A stretch of 64,000 bases of DNA from Palsa-504 sp963808315. Its GTDB lineage: Bacteria; Actinomycetota; Actinomycetes; Streptosporangiales; Streptosporangiaceae. This document shows, piece by piece, positions 1 to 7,590 of the stretch. How positions within the stretch are numbered: the first letter of the stretch is position 1; the number at the start of each line of letters is the position of its first letter. The notes under the pieces were generated by a model. It did not search any database. It saw nothing but the letters and a program-made list of their open reading frames with translations, and was not told where the DNA came from. The position numbers were made by a program, and so were the translations under genes. Location: the NCBI GenBank assembly GCA_963808315.1, contig CAWEFK010000016.1, forward strand, positions 1 to 64,000. Direction: 5' to 3'.

Positions 1-147
1 CCTGCGCTCGCCGCTGTCCGTGAGTTCATCCTGGTTACCTGGATGGTCCAGAAAGCCGGGGAGAACAAGAAAACGGCAACCGAAGCGCGCAAAAGAGTTG
101 ACGCGCTTCGTAACGGAGCAAGCCGGAAAAACTGGCTGCCTTTCTGA
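1..147 (+). CDS. 3' end of an unidentified gene, cut by the window edge
   Basis: Frame 1 is open from the first base to a TGA at 145-147 and encodes 48 residues rich in Lys, Arg and Ala. The peptide looks like a real basic, helical C-terminus (it contains AVREFILVTWMVQKAG and ends RKNWLPF). It has no start codon inside the window, so only the tail is visible. It runs toward the stop of the broken XRE/TPR gene on the other strand, 4 bp away, as two convergent genes would. I do not recognise the family. A chance open frame cannot be excluded at this length. Confidence 0.3.
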   Translation, partial: PALAAVREFILVTWMVQKAGENKKTATEARKRVDALRNGASRKNWLPF

Positions 148-151
148 GTCA

Positions 152-1596
152 CTAGCTGGCGACAGGCTTATCAGGCCGTGCTGCTATCCGCCACAGCCGA
201 GAGGCGGCGGCTTGCTCGCGGAACTCCGCGAGTCCCCGGTTGCTCGCAGCGGCAAATGCCCCATGAACTCTCGCAGATAGCTCACGCACCGGGCCGACCT
301 GATCTGCTCGCCAGCATTCAGAGCATGAAGCGTCACATTGCATGCCTGCTCGATATCACCTGCTGCCAGGTGCGCGTCCGCGAGGACGATTGACACGAAG
401 AAGTCGCTTCTGGCGAATTCCCCGGAAGTACCTAGGGCGTTGCCTGCATGCTGAACGGCATCATCCGACCGGCCAAGATCCCGCATGCAGTGCCCGAACT
501 CGGCGGATAGCTCGGACTCATTGAAGTACCTGATCCACAGCGGGTCGTTTTGCGGGTTGCTGCGGTCGAATTCCCGCATGCTCTGAGCGAGCGCGTGGCC
601 GCATGCTTTCGCGTCGTGCAACCGGGCGAGCGCGCGGGCTTCCATCGCGTGGAAATGCGCCGTGAGCGTCGGCGTGGCTATCCCGCGCGTCCCTTTCAGC
701 GCGGCGCGGGACAGGGTCGCTGCCTCTGTGTACCGGCCCGTGAACGTGGCCTGATGGCTCATCGCGTCCAGGATGCTCGCCCCGAGCAGCCGGTCCTCCG
801 CCGACCTGGGCGAGCGCGAGGGCCTGAACGAAATACCCCTGGGCGAGCGCGCTCGCGGGCGCGCTGTCGTAGCTCATCCACGCGGCCAGGAGCGTGGCCT
901 CGCCCACCGCGGCGAACAACGCGCGCCCCACGTCGTCGGTGTACCTACCGTTGAGCATCCGGTCGGCGTCGGTTCTGAGGTACTGGATCAGCGCCTGCCG
1001 CGCGTGCCCTCCGCCGTACTGGTCGTCAAGCCGGGCGAACATGTCGACGGTGACCCGGAATCGGTCCACGTCGGACATGCCGATACCCACGCCCCGGGCC
1101 GGTTGCATCGGGGGCGCGGCTGGGGTCGACCAGCCAGCGCAGCGAGGCATCATTCCACGGCGCGGGGGTCGGCTCTGCCGCGCTGCAACGAGGTGGCGTC
1201 GCGAGGTCCGCTAGCCAGAGCTGCGAGACGTTCCGCGTGGCATCGGCTGGCGTGTCCGGGTACGGCATGCTGAGGTCTGGCGATGCTGCGGGAGCGGCCG
1301 GGGGAACCTAGCTGTCGAGTCCTAGCGCGCGGCGCGCTGCTGGCGGCATGCCGACCCCGTCGGCGAATTTCTGGAAGGTAGAGATGCCTCTAGGTTCGCG
1401 TTTCCCGGTGTTCCATTCGCTGAGCCGGCCCTGCGGGATGCCGGTCAGCCCGGAAATCCGGCCCTGGGTAAGACCTCCCGTGCCCAGTGCGTCAATGACC
1501 GTGCCAAGGTCGCGCTCTGGCGCAGGCGTCCAGCACTTCGGGACGCGCGCAGACGCGCTCAACGATCGCCCGCACGTCGACGGGCCTCACTGCCAT
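152..1596 (-). pseudogene. Broken XRE-family regulator with TPR-like C-terminus
   Basis: Pieces in several frames join into one familiar actinomycete regulator of about 470 residues. The N-terminus starts at ATG 1596 (MAVRPVDVRAIVERVC). An XRE helix-turn-helix follows (LTQGRISGLTGIPQGRLSEW). Then come NDASLRWLV, a helical region with GGHARQALIQYL and SAPASALAQGYFVQALALA, and a TPR-like part (ATFTGRYTEAATLSRAALKG, SELSAEFGHCMRDLG). The end is SRLWRIAARPDKP. Frame changes are needed near 1525, 1090, 800 and 245, and an in-frame TAG lies at 1308-1310. Family members are DNA-binding regulators with a peptide- or ligand-sensing helical domain. With an internal stop as well as several indels, this copy is most likely dead. 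Confidence 0.75.
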
Positions 1597-1764
1597 TGGC
1601 GTGCTGCCCGTTTCCCTTGGTCGCTCGCCTGGTACCTGTCAGCGTGCCCAGTTCATCACACTACGAAGTGATACGCGCGGGAGAACTCCCGGTTCAGTCC
1701 ACTGGGCTAGAAGACCTGCGAGCGGCGTAGCTACCGCGAGGGGCGAGGAGGGGGAATGCGTAGC

Positions 1765-2038
1765 TCAGGTGCTATCGCCCGGTTCGGGATGGGTGACGAA
1801 CGTCCCTCGTCCTTGCAGCACGATCAGCCATCCTTCGGCCGGCTAGCTCTTCCTTGGCCCTGCGGATCACGTCCCGGCTGACGCCGTACTGGTCTGCCAT
1901 CTCGAACTCGCTCGGCAGCCGGTCATCAACGGCCAGCGCTCCCGAGCGGATGTCGCTGAGCAAGTCGGCATAGACCTGATGCCACAGCAACCGCGGGGCG
2001 CGGTGGCTGATGCGGTCTCGCTTGTCTGGCAGGGACAT
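1765..2038 (-). pseudogene. Small GntR-family regulator, one frameshift
   Basis: The GntR winged helix is clear: WHQVYADLLSDIRSGAL, then RLPSEFEMADQYGVSRDVIRRAKEEL. In the uninterrupted frame the protein then turns into an Arg-rich tail. Removing one base near 1840 gives the expected wing and end, AEGWLIVLQGRGTFVTHP, with a stop at 1765. The restored protein is about 90 residues, a DNA-binding domain with no effector domain, like the KorSA-type and other short GntR repressors of actinomycete plasmids and integrative elements. It is divergent from the XRE-DUF5753 gene, and a palindrome lies in the shared promoter. Its likely job is repression of that promoter. Either the gene is disrupted or the sequence carries an extra base. 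Confidence 0.72.
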
Positions 2039-2092
2039 AGGTGATCATGGTCCCATGCCTCCAACCTGCGGTGATGTCGCCTACGTTTACAG

Positions 2093-2124
2093 ACGTTGCC
2101 ACGTATACATACAACGTGTAGACT
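2093..2124 (+). promoter_or_regulatory. Sigma-70-like promoter overlapped by a palindromic operator
   Basis: TTGCCA at 2096-2101 and TAGACT at 2119-2124 are separated by exactly 17 bp, a good housekeeping promoter reading toward the XRE-DUF5753 gene at 2268. Inside it are an inverted repeat, ACGTTG (2093-2098) and CAACGT (2112-2117), and an inner palindrome GTATAC (2103-2108). This places a likely repressor site between -35 and -10. The divergent GntR gene starts 55 bp to the left, so it is the obvious candidate repressor. The function is inferred from position and symmetry. Confidence 0.55.
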
Positions 2125-2267
2125 GAGGACTCGCCCGGCAGGGTCGTTCGGTCGCTCTTCATGCGCATCCGTTTCCCGCGACCCTGCCGGGCCTCTGACG
2201 GGCCGGAGCCGTCAAGGCGGACGGCCGGCGCACGGCAGGAACACGCCGCAGGAGGACGTTCCGGCCA

Positions 2268-3093
2268 TGAGCACGGCAGAGCCGGGGACTCAGCCGGTCA
2301 CGTTCCGTGCCATGTTCATCGAGGAGATGAAAGCCCGGAGGGAGCAGACGGCCTGCTCCAGCGCGAATTCGCAGAGAAGGCCCATGTGTCGCTGTCGTCA
2401 GTCAAACAGTACGAAGGGGGGAAGAAGAAACCTGAGCGGAAGTTCGCGATCTGGTGCGATGACTTCTACGGATGCCCCGGTACCTTCGTCCGGCTGTATG
2501 ACGGGATGGTCGCTGAGTCCTATCCGTCATGGTTCGGTCCCCGAGTTCTCTTTGAGGACAAAGCGACACGCATACATGAATGGGAGATGCGGGGCATACC
2601 GGGACTGCTGCAAACACGCTCCTATGCCAGCGCGGTTATCTCCGCGTGCCGGCCGTACGACACGGAGGAAGAGCTAGAACGCGATGCGGCAGCGCGCATC
2701 GAGCGCCAGGACATCCTGATGCGTGACGATTCCCCGAAACTCTGGGTAGTGCTAGGCGAAGGCGTACTCAGGCAGGCGGTCGGGGGTGCTCGCGTGATGA
2801 GGGAGCAACTCGGCCACCTGCTCAGTCTCGCGGAAACGCAGGGAATCGTGATGCAAGTCCTGCCGTTCGCCGTCACCGACGCGCCCGGCGTGGACGGCCC
2901 TGCGGCCATGTTCGAATTCGATACCTCGCCCACGGTCGCCTACCTTGAGGGGTGGGGGTCCGGGAGGGTCCTCAAGGACCCGAAGGAAGTCGCGACGATC
3001 GCCACAGCGCTTAGCATGATCAAGGGATGTGCGCTGTCCCCGATCGATTCGGCGCAGCTCATGACCAAGATCAGGAGCGAATATGAGCGATGA
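2268..3093 (+). pseudogene. XRE-family regulator with DUF5753 domain, one frameshift
   Basis: The start ATG 2268 begins MSTAEPGTQPVTFRAMFIEE. After about 28 codons the helix-turn-helix continues in another frame: LLQREFAEKAHVSLSSVKQY, then EGGKKKP. One inserted base near 2350 explains this, and the joined gene is about 274 residues. The rest is a typical DUF5753 ligand-binding domain, with YPSWFGPRVLFEDKATRIHEWE, GLLQT, LWVVLGEGVLRQAVGG, GIVMQVLPFA and a late YLEGWGSGRVL. These regulators pair with small DUF397 proteins across Streptomyces and relatives, and that partner overlaps here. It lies downstream of the palindromic promoter at 2093-2124. Confidence 0.75.
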
Positions 3094-3268
3094 GGCGGTC
3101 TCTGGCTGGCGGGTAGCCACCTACACGGGCGGCCAGGGCAATTGCGTGGAGGTTGGCAGGTCCGCCACCACGATTGCAGTGCGCGACACCAAGAGCAGGG
3201 AGGACGGGCCGGTACTGCGCTTCAATCCTCCCTCGTGGCGTGCGTTTACGCAGCATCTCAAGAGTTAG
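3083..3268 (+). CDS. DUF397 small protein
   Basis: The protein has 61 residues and shows the DUF397 pattern: W.VATYTGGQGNCVEVG near the start, then a central IAVRDTK, and PVLRF followed by W..F near the end. Its ATG lies 8 bases before the upstream XRE gene's stop, so the two are translationally coupled (11-bp overlap). DUF397 proteins are standard partners of XRE-DUF5753 regulators, and the best-studied pairs (BldB-like and related systems) affect development and secondary metabolism. The fold binds no obvious cofactor, and the exact role of this copy is unknown. A strong terminator follows, so the pair forms its own transcription unit. Confidence 0.85.
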   Translation: MSDEAVSGWRVATYTGGQGNCVEVGRSATTIAVRDTKSREDGPVLRFNPPSWRAFTQHLKS

Positions 3269-3288
3269 CCTCCCCTTCTGGCGAAACC

Positions 3289-3331
3289 GGCCCCCGCGCA
3301 GAACATGTGCAGGCTCCGCGCGGGGGCCTTT
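3289..3331 (+). terminator. Strong hairpin terminator after the XRE/DUF397 pair
   Basis: GGCCCCCGCGC (3289-3299) and GCGCGGGGGCC (3318-3328) pair perfectly over 11 bp around an 18-base loop, and CTTTCGT follows. The hairpin sits 20 bp after the DUF397 stop. The short T-run is typical of high-GC terminators. Confidence 0.75.
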
Positions 3332-3402
3332 CGTATGCCCAGGCGCGCCGAACAGCCAAAGACGCAGATCTTCCCCGATGGTCCGGTCTTCTTGGTCCTG
3401 AT

Positions 3403-3494
3403 TGTCCCGAAAAATTGGCTCAGACAAGGGACACCGCAGACCAGTCTAGGGACACCTTTACCCGTGTGAGGGACACTCATTTTCTGGTGTCCCC
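3403..3494. repeat. 8-bp repeats (AGGGACAC) at an exact 21-bp period, flanked by inverted copies
   Basis: AGGGACAC occurs at 3427-3434, 3448-3455 and 3469-3476, each start 21 bp after the last, which puts all three on one face of the helix. Partial inverted copies flank them: TGTCCC at 3403-3408 and GTGTCCCC at 3487-3494. The array lies in non-coding sequence between a terminator and a small gene at 3559. The arrangement looks like a binding array such as iterons, a partition site, or the 8-bp repeats recognised by the plasmid transfer translocase TraB. No protein that would use it is visible in the window. Confidence 0.6.
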
Positions 3495-3558
3495 CGAAAT
3501 CCTTGGGGCTGTGCTCTGTTTCTGCCATCGTGGGAAACAGGAGGGAAGGTGTTCTCCA

Positions 3559-3783
3559 ATGGCCGCTGCAAACCTCAAAGTCTCCGACGACGAGCTAGAC
3601 AGGCTTAGAGATAAGTATCCGGCTTGGCATATATGGATGTCCCAGGCCCGGCGATTGTGGGCAACGAGGAAAGGCCAGATCACACCGGGCCGTAATCGAG
3701 ACTCCCGGTGGTCGATGGCGATCGATGCCGAAACTTCCGAAGATTTGGAAAGACAGCTAGAAGAGCAGATCCTTTTGGGCTAG
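3559..3783 (+). CDS. Small conserved hypothetical protein
   Basis: The 74-residue protein begins MAAANLKVSDDELDRLRDKY. The ATG at 3559 has GAGGGAAGG about 10 bases upstream. It has a tryptophan-rich middle (WHIWMSQARRLWATRKG) and an acidic end with AETSEDLERQLEEQ. This 'Y..W.IW...' plus 'A.T...L...L' layout is common in small actinomycete proteins carried near XRE/DUF397 genes and on integrative elements, but no function is known to me. It is the first gene after the AGGGACAC repeats, so it may be controlled from there. Confidence 0.6.
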   Translation: MAAANLKVSDDELDRLRDKYPAWHIWMSQARRLWATRKGQITPGRNRDSRWSMAIDAETSEDLERQLEEQILLG

Positions 3784-3813
3784 CACCTTCACCGCTCATT
3801 TGGAGGTGACCAG

Positions 3814-3963
3814 ATGGCGAGTGCAAGCGATGCGCAGGTCCGCGAGTGGCAGGCCAGTAGCCGTATGGATCATCAGATAGCAGCGGTCATCGCCATATGG
3901 GCGCGCGATAAAGAAAAGGGGAACATCATTGCCGTCCGATACCGAGTTCGGACGGGCGCTTGA
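3814..3963 (+). CDS. Very small hypothetical protein (49 aa)
   Basis: This ORF has an unusually good ribosome site, GGAGGTGA at 3802-3809, just before ATG 3814, and it starts 30 bp after the previous stop. The product begins MASASDAQVREWQASS and ends RYRVRTGA. It has no recognised domain. The spacing and the ribosome site suggest it is co-transcribed with the 3559 gene. Confidence 0.45.
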   Translation: MASASDAQVREWQASSRMDHQIAAVIAIWARDKEKGNIIAVRYRVRTGA

Positions 3964-4151
3964 TTTCGTCTCAAGTCCCAGCAGCTACACGCGGGCCAAG
4001 AACCTCCTAGCCCCCCTAGGAGTGCTAGCACTGGCAGCGGCCCTTACTACGTTGCCTGATTTTCAGGATTCATGACTCACTAAAAACTACCGCGAACCAG
4101 CATAGCACACCAGACGAACCGACGTAACAAGCTACTGCACCCATACCGCAG

Positions 4152-4322
4152 ATGACCACGTATGAGCTGAGGGAGCTACGCCAGGCGCTCGAAGAGCGCC
4201 TCCCCATGGAGACGCTGCCTCCCTTGTCCCTGTCACGCGAAGAACTCCAGCAGCAGCTCTCCGAGGTGATAGCCGAGCAAGACGAGCGCGCCCGTATCCG
4301 GCACGCGAACACCCATGCGTGA
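4152..4322 (+). CDS. Very small hypothetical protein (56 aa)
   Basis: ATG 4152 opens a 56-codon frame encoding an acidic helical peptide (MTTYELRELRQALEERLP, then SREELQQQLSEVI and EQDERARIRH). Heptad-like Leu spacing suggests a short amphipathic helix or coiled coil. Codon-position composition looks coding. No clear ribosome site is visible. It sits in the cluster of small genes that follows the AGGGACAC array. Confidence 0.4.
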   Translation: MTTYELRELRQALEERLPMETLPPLSLSREELQQQLSEVIAEQDERARIRHANTHA

Positions 4323-4328
4323 TCACGA

Positions 4329-4497
4329 TGCCAGCCACCTGACAGACCGGCGAGCTGAACCACGCCCGGCGCGAGCTGGCGGCAAGCCTGGCCCTGTCCC
4401 GGCCCGGCTCACCCATCCGCACACCGATCCAGGCCAGCTAACCGCCATCGACGCCGAGCTGGCCGAGCGCACCAAGACGCGCGGACGGCTAGCGCCA
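4329..4497 (+). pseudogene. Degenerate small ORF of an integrative-element type
   Basis: Reading from ATG 4329 gives MPAT, then a stop, then QTGELNHARRELAASLALSRP and GSPIRTPIQAS in the same frame, then (next frame) QLTAIDAELAERTKTRG. Joined, these resemble a small helical protein, ARRELAASLAL...GSP...AIDAEL, often met in actinomycete integrative elements. Here it carries both an in-frame TGA and a frame change near 4440. I assign no function. Confidence 0.35.
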
Positions 4498-4574
4498 TGG
4501 GCATGTGCTCCTGCGGCTTCGCGACTGACTATGACTGGCTGGCCTGCCATCTCGAGCTGGAGCCGCAACGATGA
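4497..4574 (+). CDS. Possible zinc-binding micro-protein (25 aa)
   Basis: ATG 4497 encodes 25 residues with a C-x-C pair and a later C-H pair (CSCGF, then LACHLE). It resembles the front half of small Cys/His proteins often next to integrative-element regulators. Its stop (4572-4574) overlaps the ATG of the next frame at 4571 (ATGA), typical of translational coupling. The longer C-terminus usual in relatives is missing, so it may be truncated. Function unknown. Confidence 0.3.
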   Translation: MGMCSCGFATDYDWLACHLELEPQR

Positions 4575-4891
4575 GCGGCCAAGGGCAGCGGTGACCCGTT
4601 CGCGGTTGACAATCCCCGCCGTGATACCCAGGTCGCTCGCGGCATCCGCAGAGTCCGGCTCGAACGCGGCTGGAGGCTGTTGGACATGGCCCGGCTGCTC
4701 GGATGTGACCCATCGCGGTCAGCCACATCGAAAACGGCGAACGCGGGACACCAGACCCAGCAGAAGCCGCAGCCAAGCTCGGCGTACCGCTGCCAGACCT
4801 GATAGCGCCCTGCCCGCGATGCGGCTACCAGCCCCCGCACGGATATTTGTGCCTGCGCTGCGGCACGCAGGCCGCACGCGAGGCGGAGTAG
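4571..4891 (+). pseudogene. Small XRE regulator with C-terminal zinc ribbon, two frameshifts
   Basis: From ATG 4571, removing one G near 4585 gives MSGQGSGDPFAVDNP, then an XRE helix-turn-helix beginning RRVRLERGWRLLDMARLLG. A second frame change near 4712 leads into IAVSHIENGERGTPDPA and AAAKLGVPLPDL, the end of the domain. The protein finishes with a zinc-ribbon-like tail, CPRCGY followed ten residues later by CLRCG, and stops at 4891. The joined product is about 105 residues. A short helix-turn-helix joined to a four-Cys ribbon suggests a DNA-binding control protein of a mobile element. Both breaks are single-base, one in a G-run. Confidence 0.5.
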
Positions 4892-5052
4892 CGCACCTTT
4901 ACGAATGGCTCTCACCGCGACCAGCAACAGGGCCGTTCGCTTCAGGATTCGGGCACCTGCGAGAGAAGGACCGGAGAGACAGGCAAGACGCGCGTTACCT
5001 GGTATACCCTGGGTTAAACTCCGTCCAAAGGATAGCTGTGTCTCTAACGTTC

Positions 5053-5571
5053 ATGGCGGTTGCTGCACGCGCTGATCATGCAGGCATCTGGACTAAATCA
5101 AATTTTTCGATCCTTTTGTCAGTCATTGCTATATTGCTTTCGGTCTGGGCTGCTGTGAGGCAAGTCATAAGAGATAGAAGAAATGAACCAAATATTATGG
5201 TCTCGCAGCGGAAAGACGTGGCAGTAGCTAAGATCGAGTAACACCGAACATTCGAATCTATGTTCATAATGGCGGCGGGAGCGGGATAACCATTACGGAT
5301 GTCCGGCCTTCGGGAGTATCAAGGGAGCCGTGCAATTTCTGTACGTCAGCTTCGTGAACGCGAGGTCGAGGTTTCGGGACACGATCTTCCCCACCGAATC
5401 GAAGGGCTAAACGCAGCTGATTGGCAGCTTACCCTCACAGATTATAGGGATTGGGATCACGTCAAAGGGGTTCTAGCCTTCGTGGAGCAGGCTGGACGCT
5501 TCGGGCGCTGGCGCAATCGTCACCTCACAACGATCTTTGCTAAAGAGCCAGAGTGGCATGCAGGCCCATAA
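5053..5571 (+). pseudogene. Broken membrane-anchored hypothetical protein
   Basis: ATG 5053 encodes MAVAARADHAGIWTKSNFS, one transmembrane helix (ILLSVIAILLSVWAAV) and a short basic stretch, then stops at 5241. The coding signal continues in other frames: NIRIYVHNGGGSGITITDVR around 5245-5305, and LPHRIEGLNAADWQLTLTDY with VKGVLAFVEQAG toward 5571. This order (one membrane helix, a small beta domain, a final helical segment) matches a common type of uncharacterised actinomycete protein. At least two frame changes are needed. GC here is lower than in the rest of the window, which suggests foreign origin. Confidence 0.4.
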
Positions 5572-5634
5572 AACTTGTTGGGCGATATGCGTGTGTAAAC
5601 GTGGGCTGCCGCCTTCCTACCACCGTAGAAAATA

Positions 5635-6075
5635 TTACGCCAACACGGACCAATCATCGTTTGCGCCTCTCTTCCCCGCAATGACCACAAATGGAGACTT
5701 TACCTTCACCAGGGTGATACTGATAATCTCCCCATGAATGTAGTAGCCTAGTTTCAGATAAGAATGGCTTTTTACGCCACATCGAATGCAAATTATCGCT
5801 TGCCCGCAGTAGTCATCTGAGACGTAACCCCAGGATCCGTAGTCGTGGACGTCTCCGGGAACACTCTCGCCACAACGAGCGCACGTGGAGCTACCTTTGC
5901 AACTTGTATGGTCCCTTGGATTATCAAGCACACCAGGACCTAGCATTTCATGTTCAGTGCGATCCTGGACATTGCTGCAACTACTGCGTACACAGATTAG
6001 TCGTTGCTCACATCGAGTTTTCTTCGCATATTGCCATTCGCCTGAGTGCCCTCCCAGGAGACATAGCAAGTTCAT
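5635..6075 (-). CDS. Cysteine-rich hypothetical protein
   Basis: This 146-residue protein begins MNLLCLLGGHSGEWQYA. It has several Cys pairs: CEQ...C near the N-terminus, CARCG in the middle, and CGQ..ICIRCG later. The C-x-C-G knuckles and preceding His suggest two zinc ribbons. The C-terminal third is beta-rich (YYIHGEIISITLVKVK). There is no signal peptide. GC is clearly lower than in chromosomal genes of the window, which points to horizontal transfer. Neighbours are broken or unknown, so the role is open. Confidence 0.5.
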   Translation of the reverse strand: MNLLCLLGGHSGEWQYAKKTRCEQRLICVRSSCSNVQDRTEHEMLGPGVLDNPRDHTSCKGSSTCARCGESVPGDVHDYGSWGYVSDDYCGQAIICIRCGVKSHSYLKLGYYIHGEIISITLVKVKSPFVVIAGKRGANDDWSVLA

Positions 6076-6133
6076 ATAATTTCTCCGTGGTTGTATTTCG
6101 CATGTCTTTGCGGGACACGAAATAACAGACCAG

Positions 6134-6655
6134 TCAGGTCAGGTAACGTTTTGGTGGAGAACGAGGAGACTGGAGATCGGTAGCACCTTCTTGTGCTCGA
6201 CTCATTTTTAGCTTCTCTCGCAAATGACGCATTATTTCAACCGCTTTTGCTACCGACCCTCTACTCAGTTCGTTCTGATCCCCATGCGCAATCTCGTTCC
6301 GCGTACGCAAAGCGACGTCGAAGTCATAAATGTCGTTCTCCGACCATACGCCCAACTTTTGCAGACGTAAGAGCGGAGGCGAATCACAGACACATTATGC
6401 CCTTCGCCAAGCAGTTCTTGAGCTTCACTCTCTATTGCACTAAGCTTCATCCAGGAGTTTAGCCTCTGAGGAGCCCTCCGTGATGACATAGAGGTATGTC
6501 GTTTGTTCTTTCTCAGATTCGATTGGTCCTAGCTCGGTGCCTCGACGATACCTGTAGATCCTATCGGGCGTATCACTATCGCGCTTGTGGAATCTGTTAG
6601 AAGATTTCCGATATGTCACCGTGAGATCCGAACAAGAGCTAATCACCGCAAGCAC
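6134..6655 (-). pseudogene. Broken hypothetical gene
   Basis: Three overlapping pieces look like one protein: MLAVISSCSDLTVTYRKSSN to TYLYVITEGSSEAKLLDEA (6655-6440), WMKLSAIESEAQELLGEGHN (next frame), and GVWSENDIYDFDVALRTRN then EIAHGD (6355-6134). The 'R.RNEIAHG' ending occurs in HEPN-like and other helical domains of mobile-element proteins. Two frame changes are needed, near 6440 and 6345. The fragment is too broken to assign a function. Confidence 0.35.
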
Positions 6656-6784
6656 AGCCGCCCAGACCGAGCTCTGCGGAAGTCCATGTTTCCAGCCTCT
6701 GGTTGTGGCTTACGAAAACGACTACGACAGGAATAGATACTGATGAAGGACTGCCGAGCACTATGGATATACGTATTCCTCTCC

Positions 6785-7234
6785 TCACAGCAGCCTCCGC
6801 TTCAGCAAATAGAGAATACGGATAACTGCACCTAGTGCAGAGAGCGCGAATACCGTCCACTGCAGGGAGCTATGTAGATTATTTCCCATGACACCTGCTG
6901 TGCCAGAAAGCATAGGCATACCCGCTAGCGCGGCTGCCTCCCACAGACTCGCAGGACGTTGACGCTTAGCTGTTTGTTGGTCAAGTGACTCACGTGCACG
7001 TATTATGACGGATTCGGTAATCTCTGTAGTCCTTGCACCCGGCGCTCGTGCTGATACCTCTTGACGGGCGCTTTCGCTCGCAAGTTGTTCGGCATACTCC
7101 TGAACATATCTGGCGTATAGATGTTGCGCCGATATCGATGAGCCATCTAGGGCGGTACGGACGTGAATAAGCAGACCAGTCCCATCCCGCACGTCTGCGT
7201 GGGGAACGATCGGTGTCGCGTTGGTCCCAGGCAA
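6785..7234 (-). CDS. Hypothetical membrane-tethered protein
   Basis: The frame starts at TTG 7234 and gives 149 residues. The first 100 are soluble and helical (LIHVRTALDGSSISAQHLYA, RYVQEYAEQLASES). A transmembrane helix near residues 127-145 (WTVFALSALGAVIRILYLL) is followed by a basic KRRLL tail, so the C-terminus is probably cytoplasmic. A second, weaker hydrophobic stretch precedes it. No ATG/GTG start is available in this frame, so the N-terminus is uncertain. GC is low for the window. I do not recognise the family. Confidence 0.4.
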   Translation of the reverse strand: MPGTNATPIVPHADVRDGTGLLIHVRTALDGSSISAQHLYARYVQEYAEQLASESARQEVSARAPGARTTEITESVIIRARESLDQQTAKRQRPASLWEAAALAGMPMLSGTAGVMGNNLHSSLQWTVFALSALGAVIRILYLLKRRLL

Positions 7235-7400
7235 GGCAGGCCCACCACCGCTCTGACTTACGGCCGTCGCTCCCCCCTCATGCTGTACTTACATACTCTT
7301 GGGCTTGCCGTTTAATGAAGGGTAGTGTACTCGCAGGTGTACCTGGCTCACCATGCGTTACCGAAACGATGACAGCAAATAGTAAATAGTGCAGCCTCAA

Positions 7401-7418
7401 GTGTCACTCCCGTGACAC
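7401..7418. promoter_or_regulatory. Perfect inverted repeat GTGTCAC-N4-GTGACAC
   Basis: GTGTCAC (7401-7407) and GTGACAC (7412-7418) form perfect 7-bp arms around TCCC. The site lies in the non-coding stretch 7235-7590, which holds no convincing gene. No T-run follows, so it reads as an operator rather than a terminator. Confidence 0.4.
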
Positions 7419-7590
7419 CCGTGATGTGGGTCTGCAGCGCTGAGGACAGCCGATAACGCGCAAGCCTTTCTGACATGCGGAAACGCGAGGCGGGTTAGCC
7501 TACTCTTGCGAATGGCTTCCATCGCGCCAGCGCTCAGCAGCAGGGCGGTTTGACAGACTAGACGACACCGGGCCCGTCGGCTAGTGTGTG

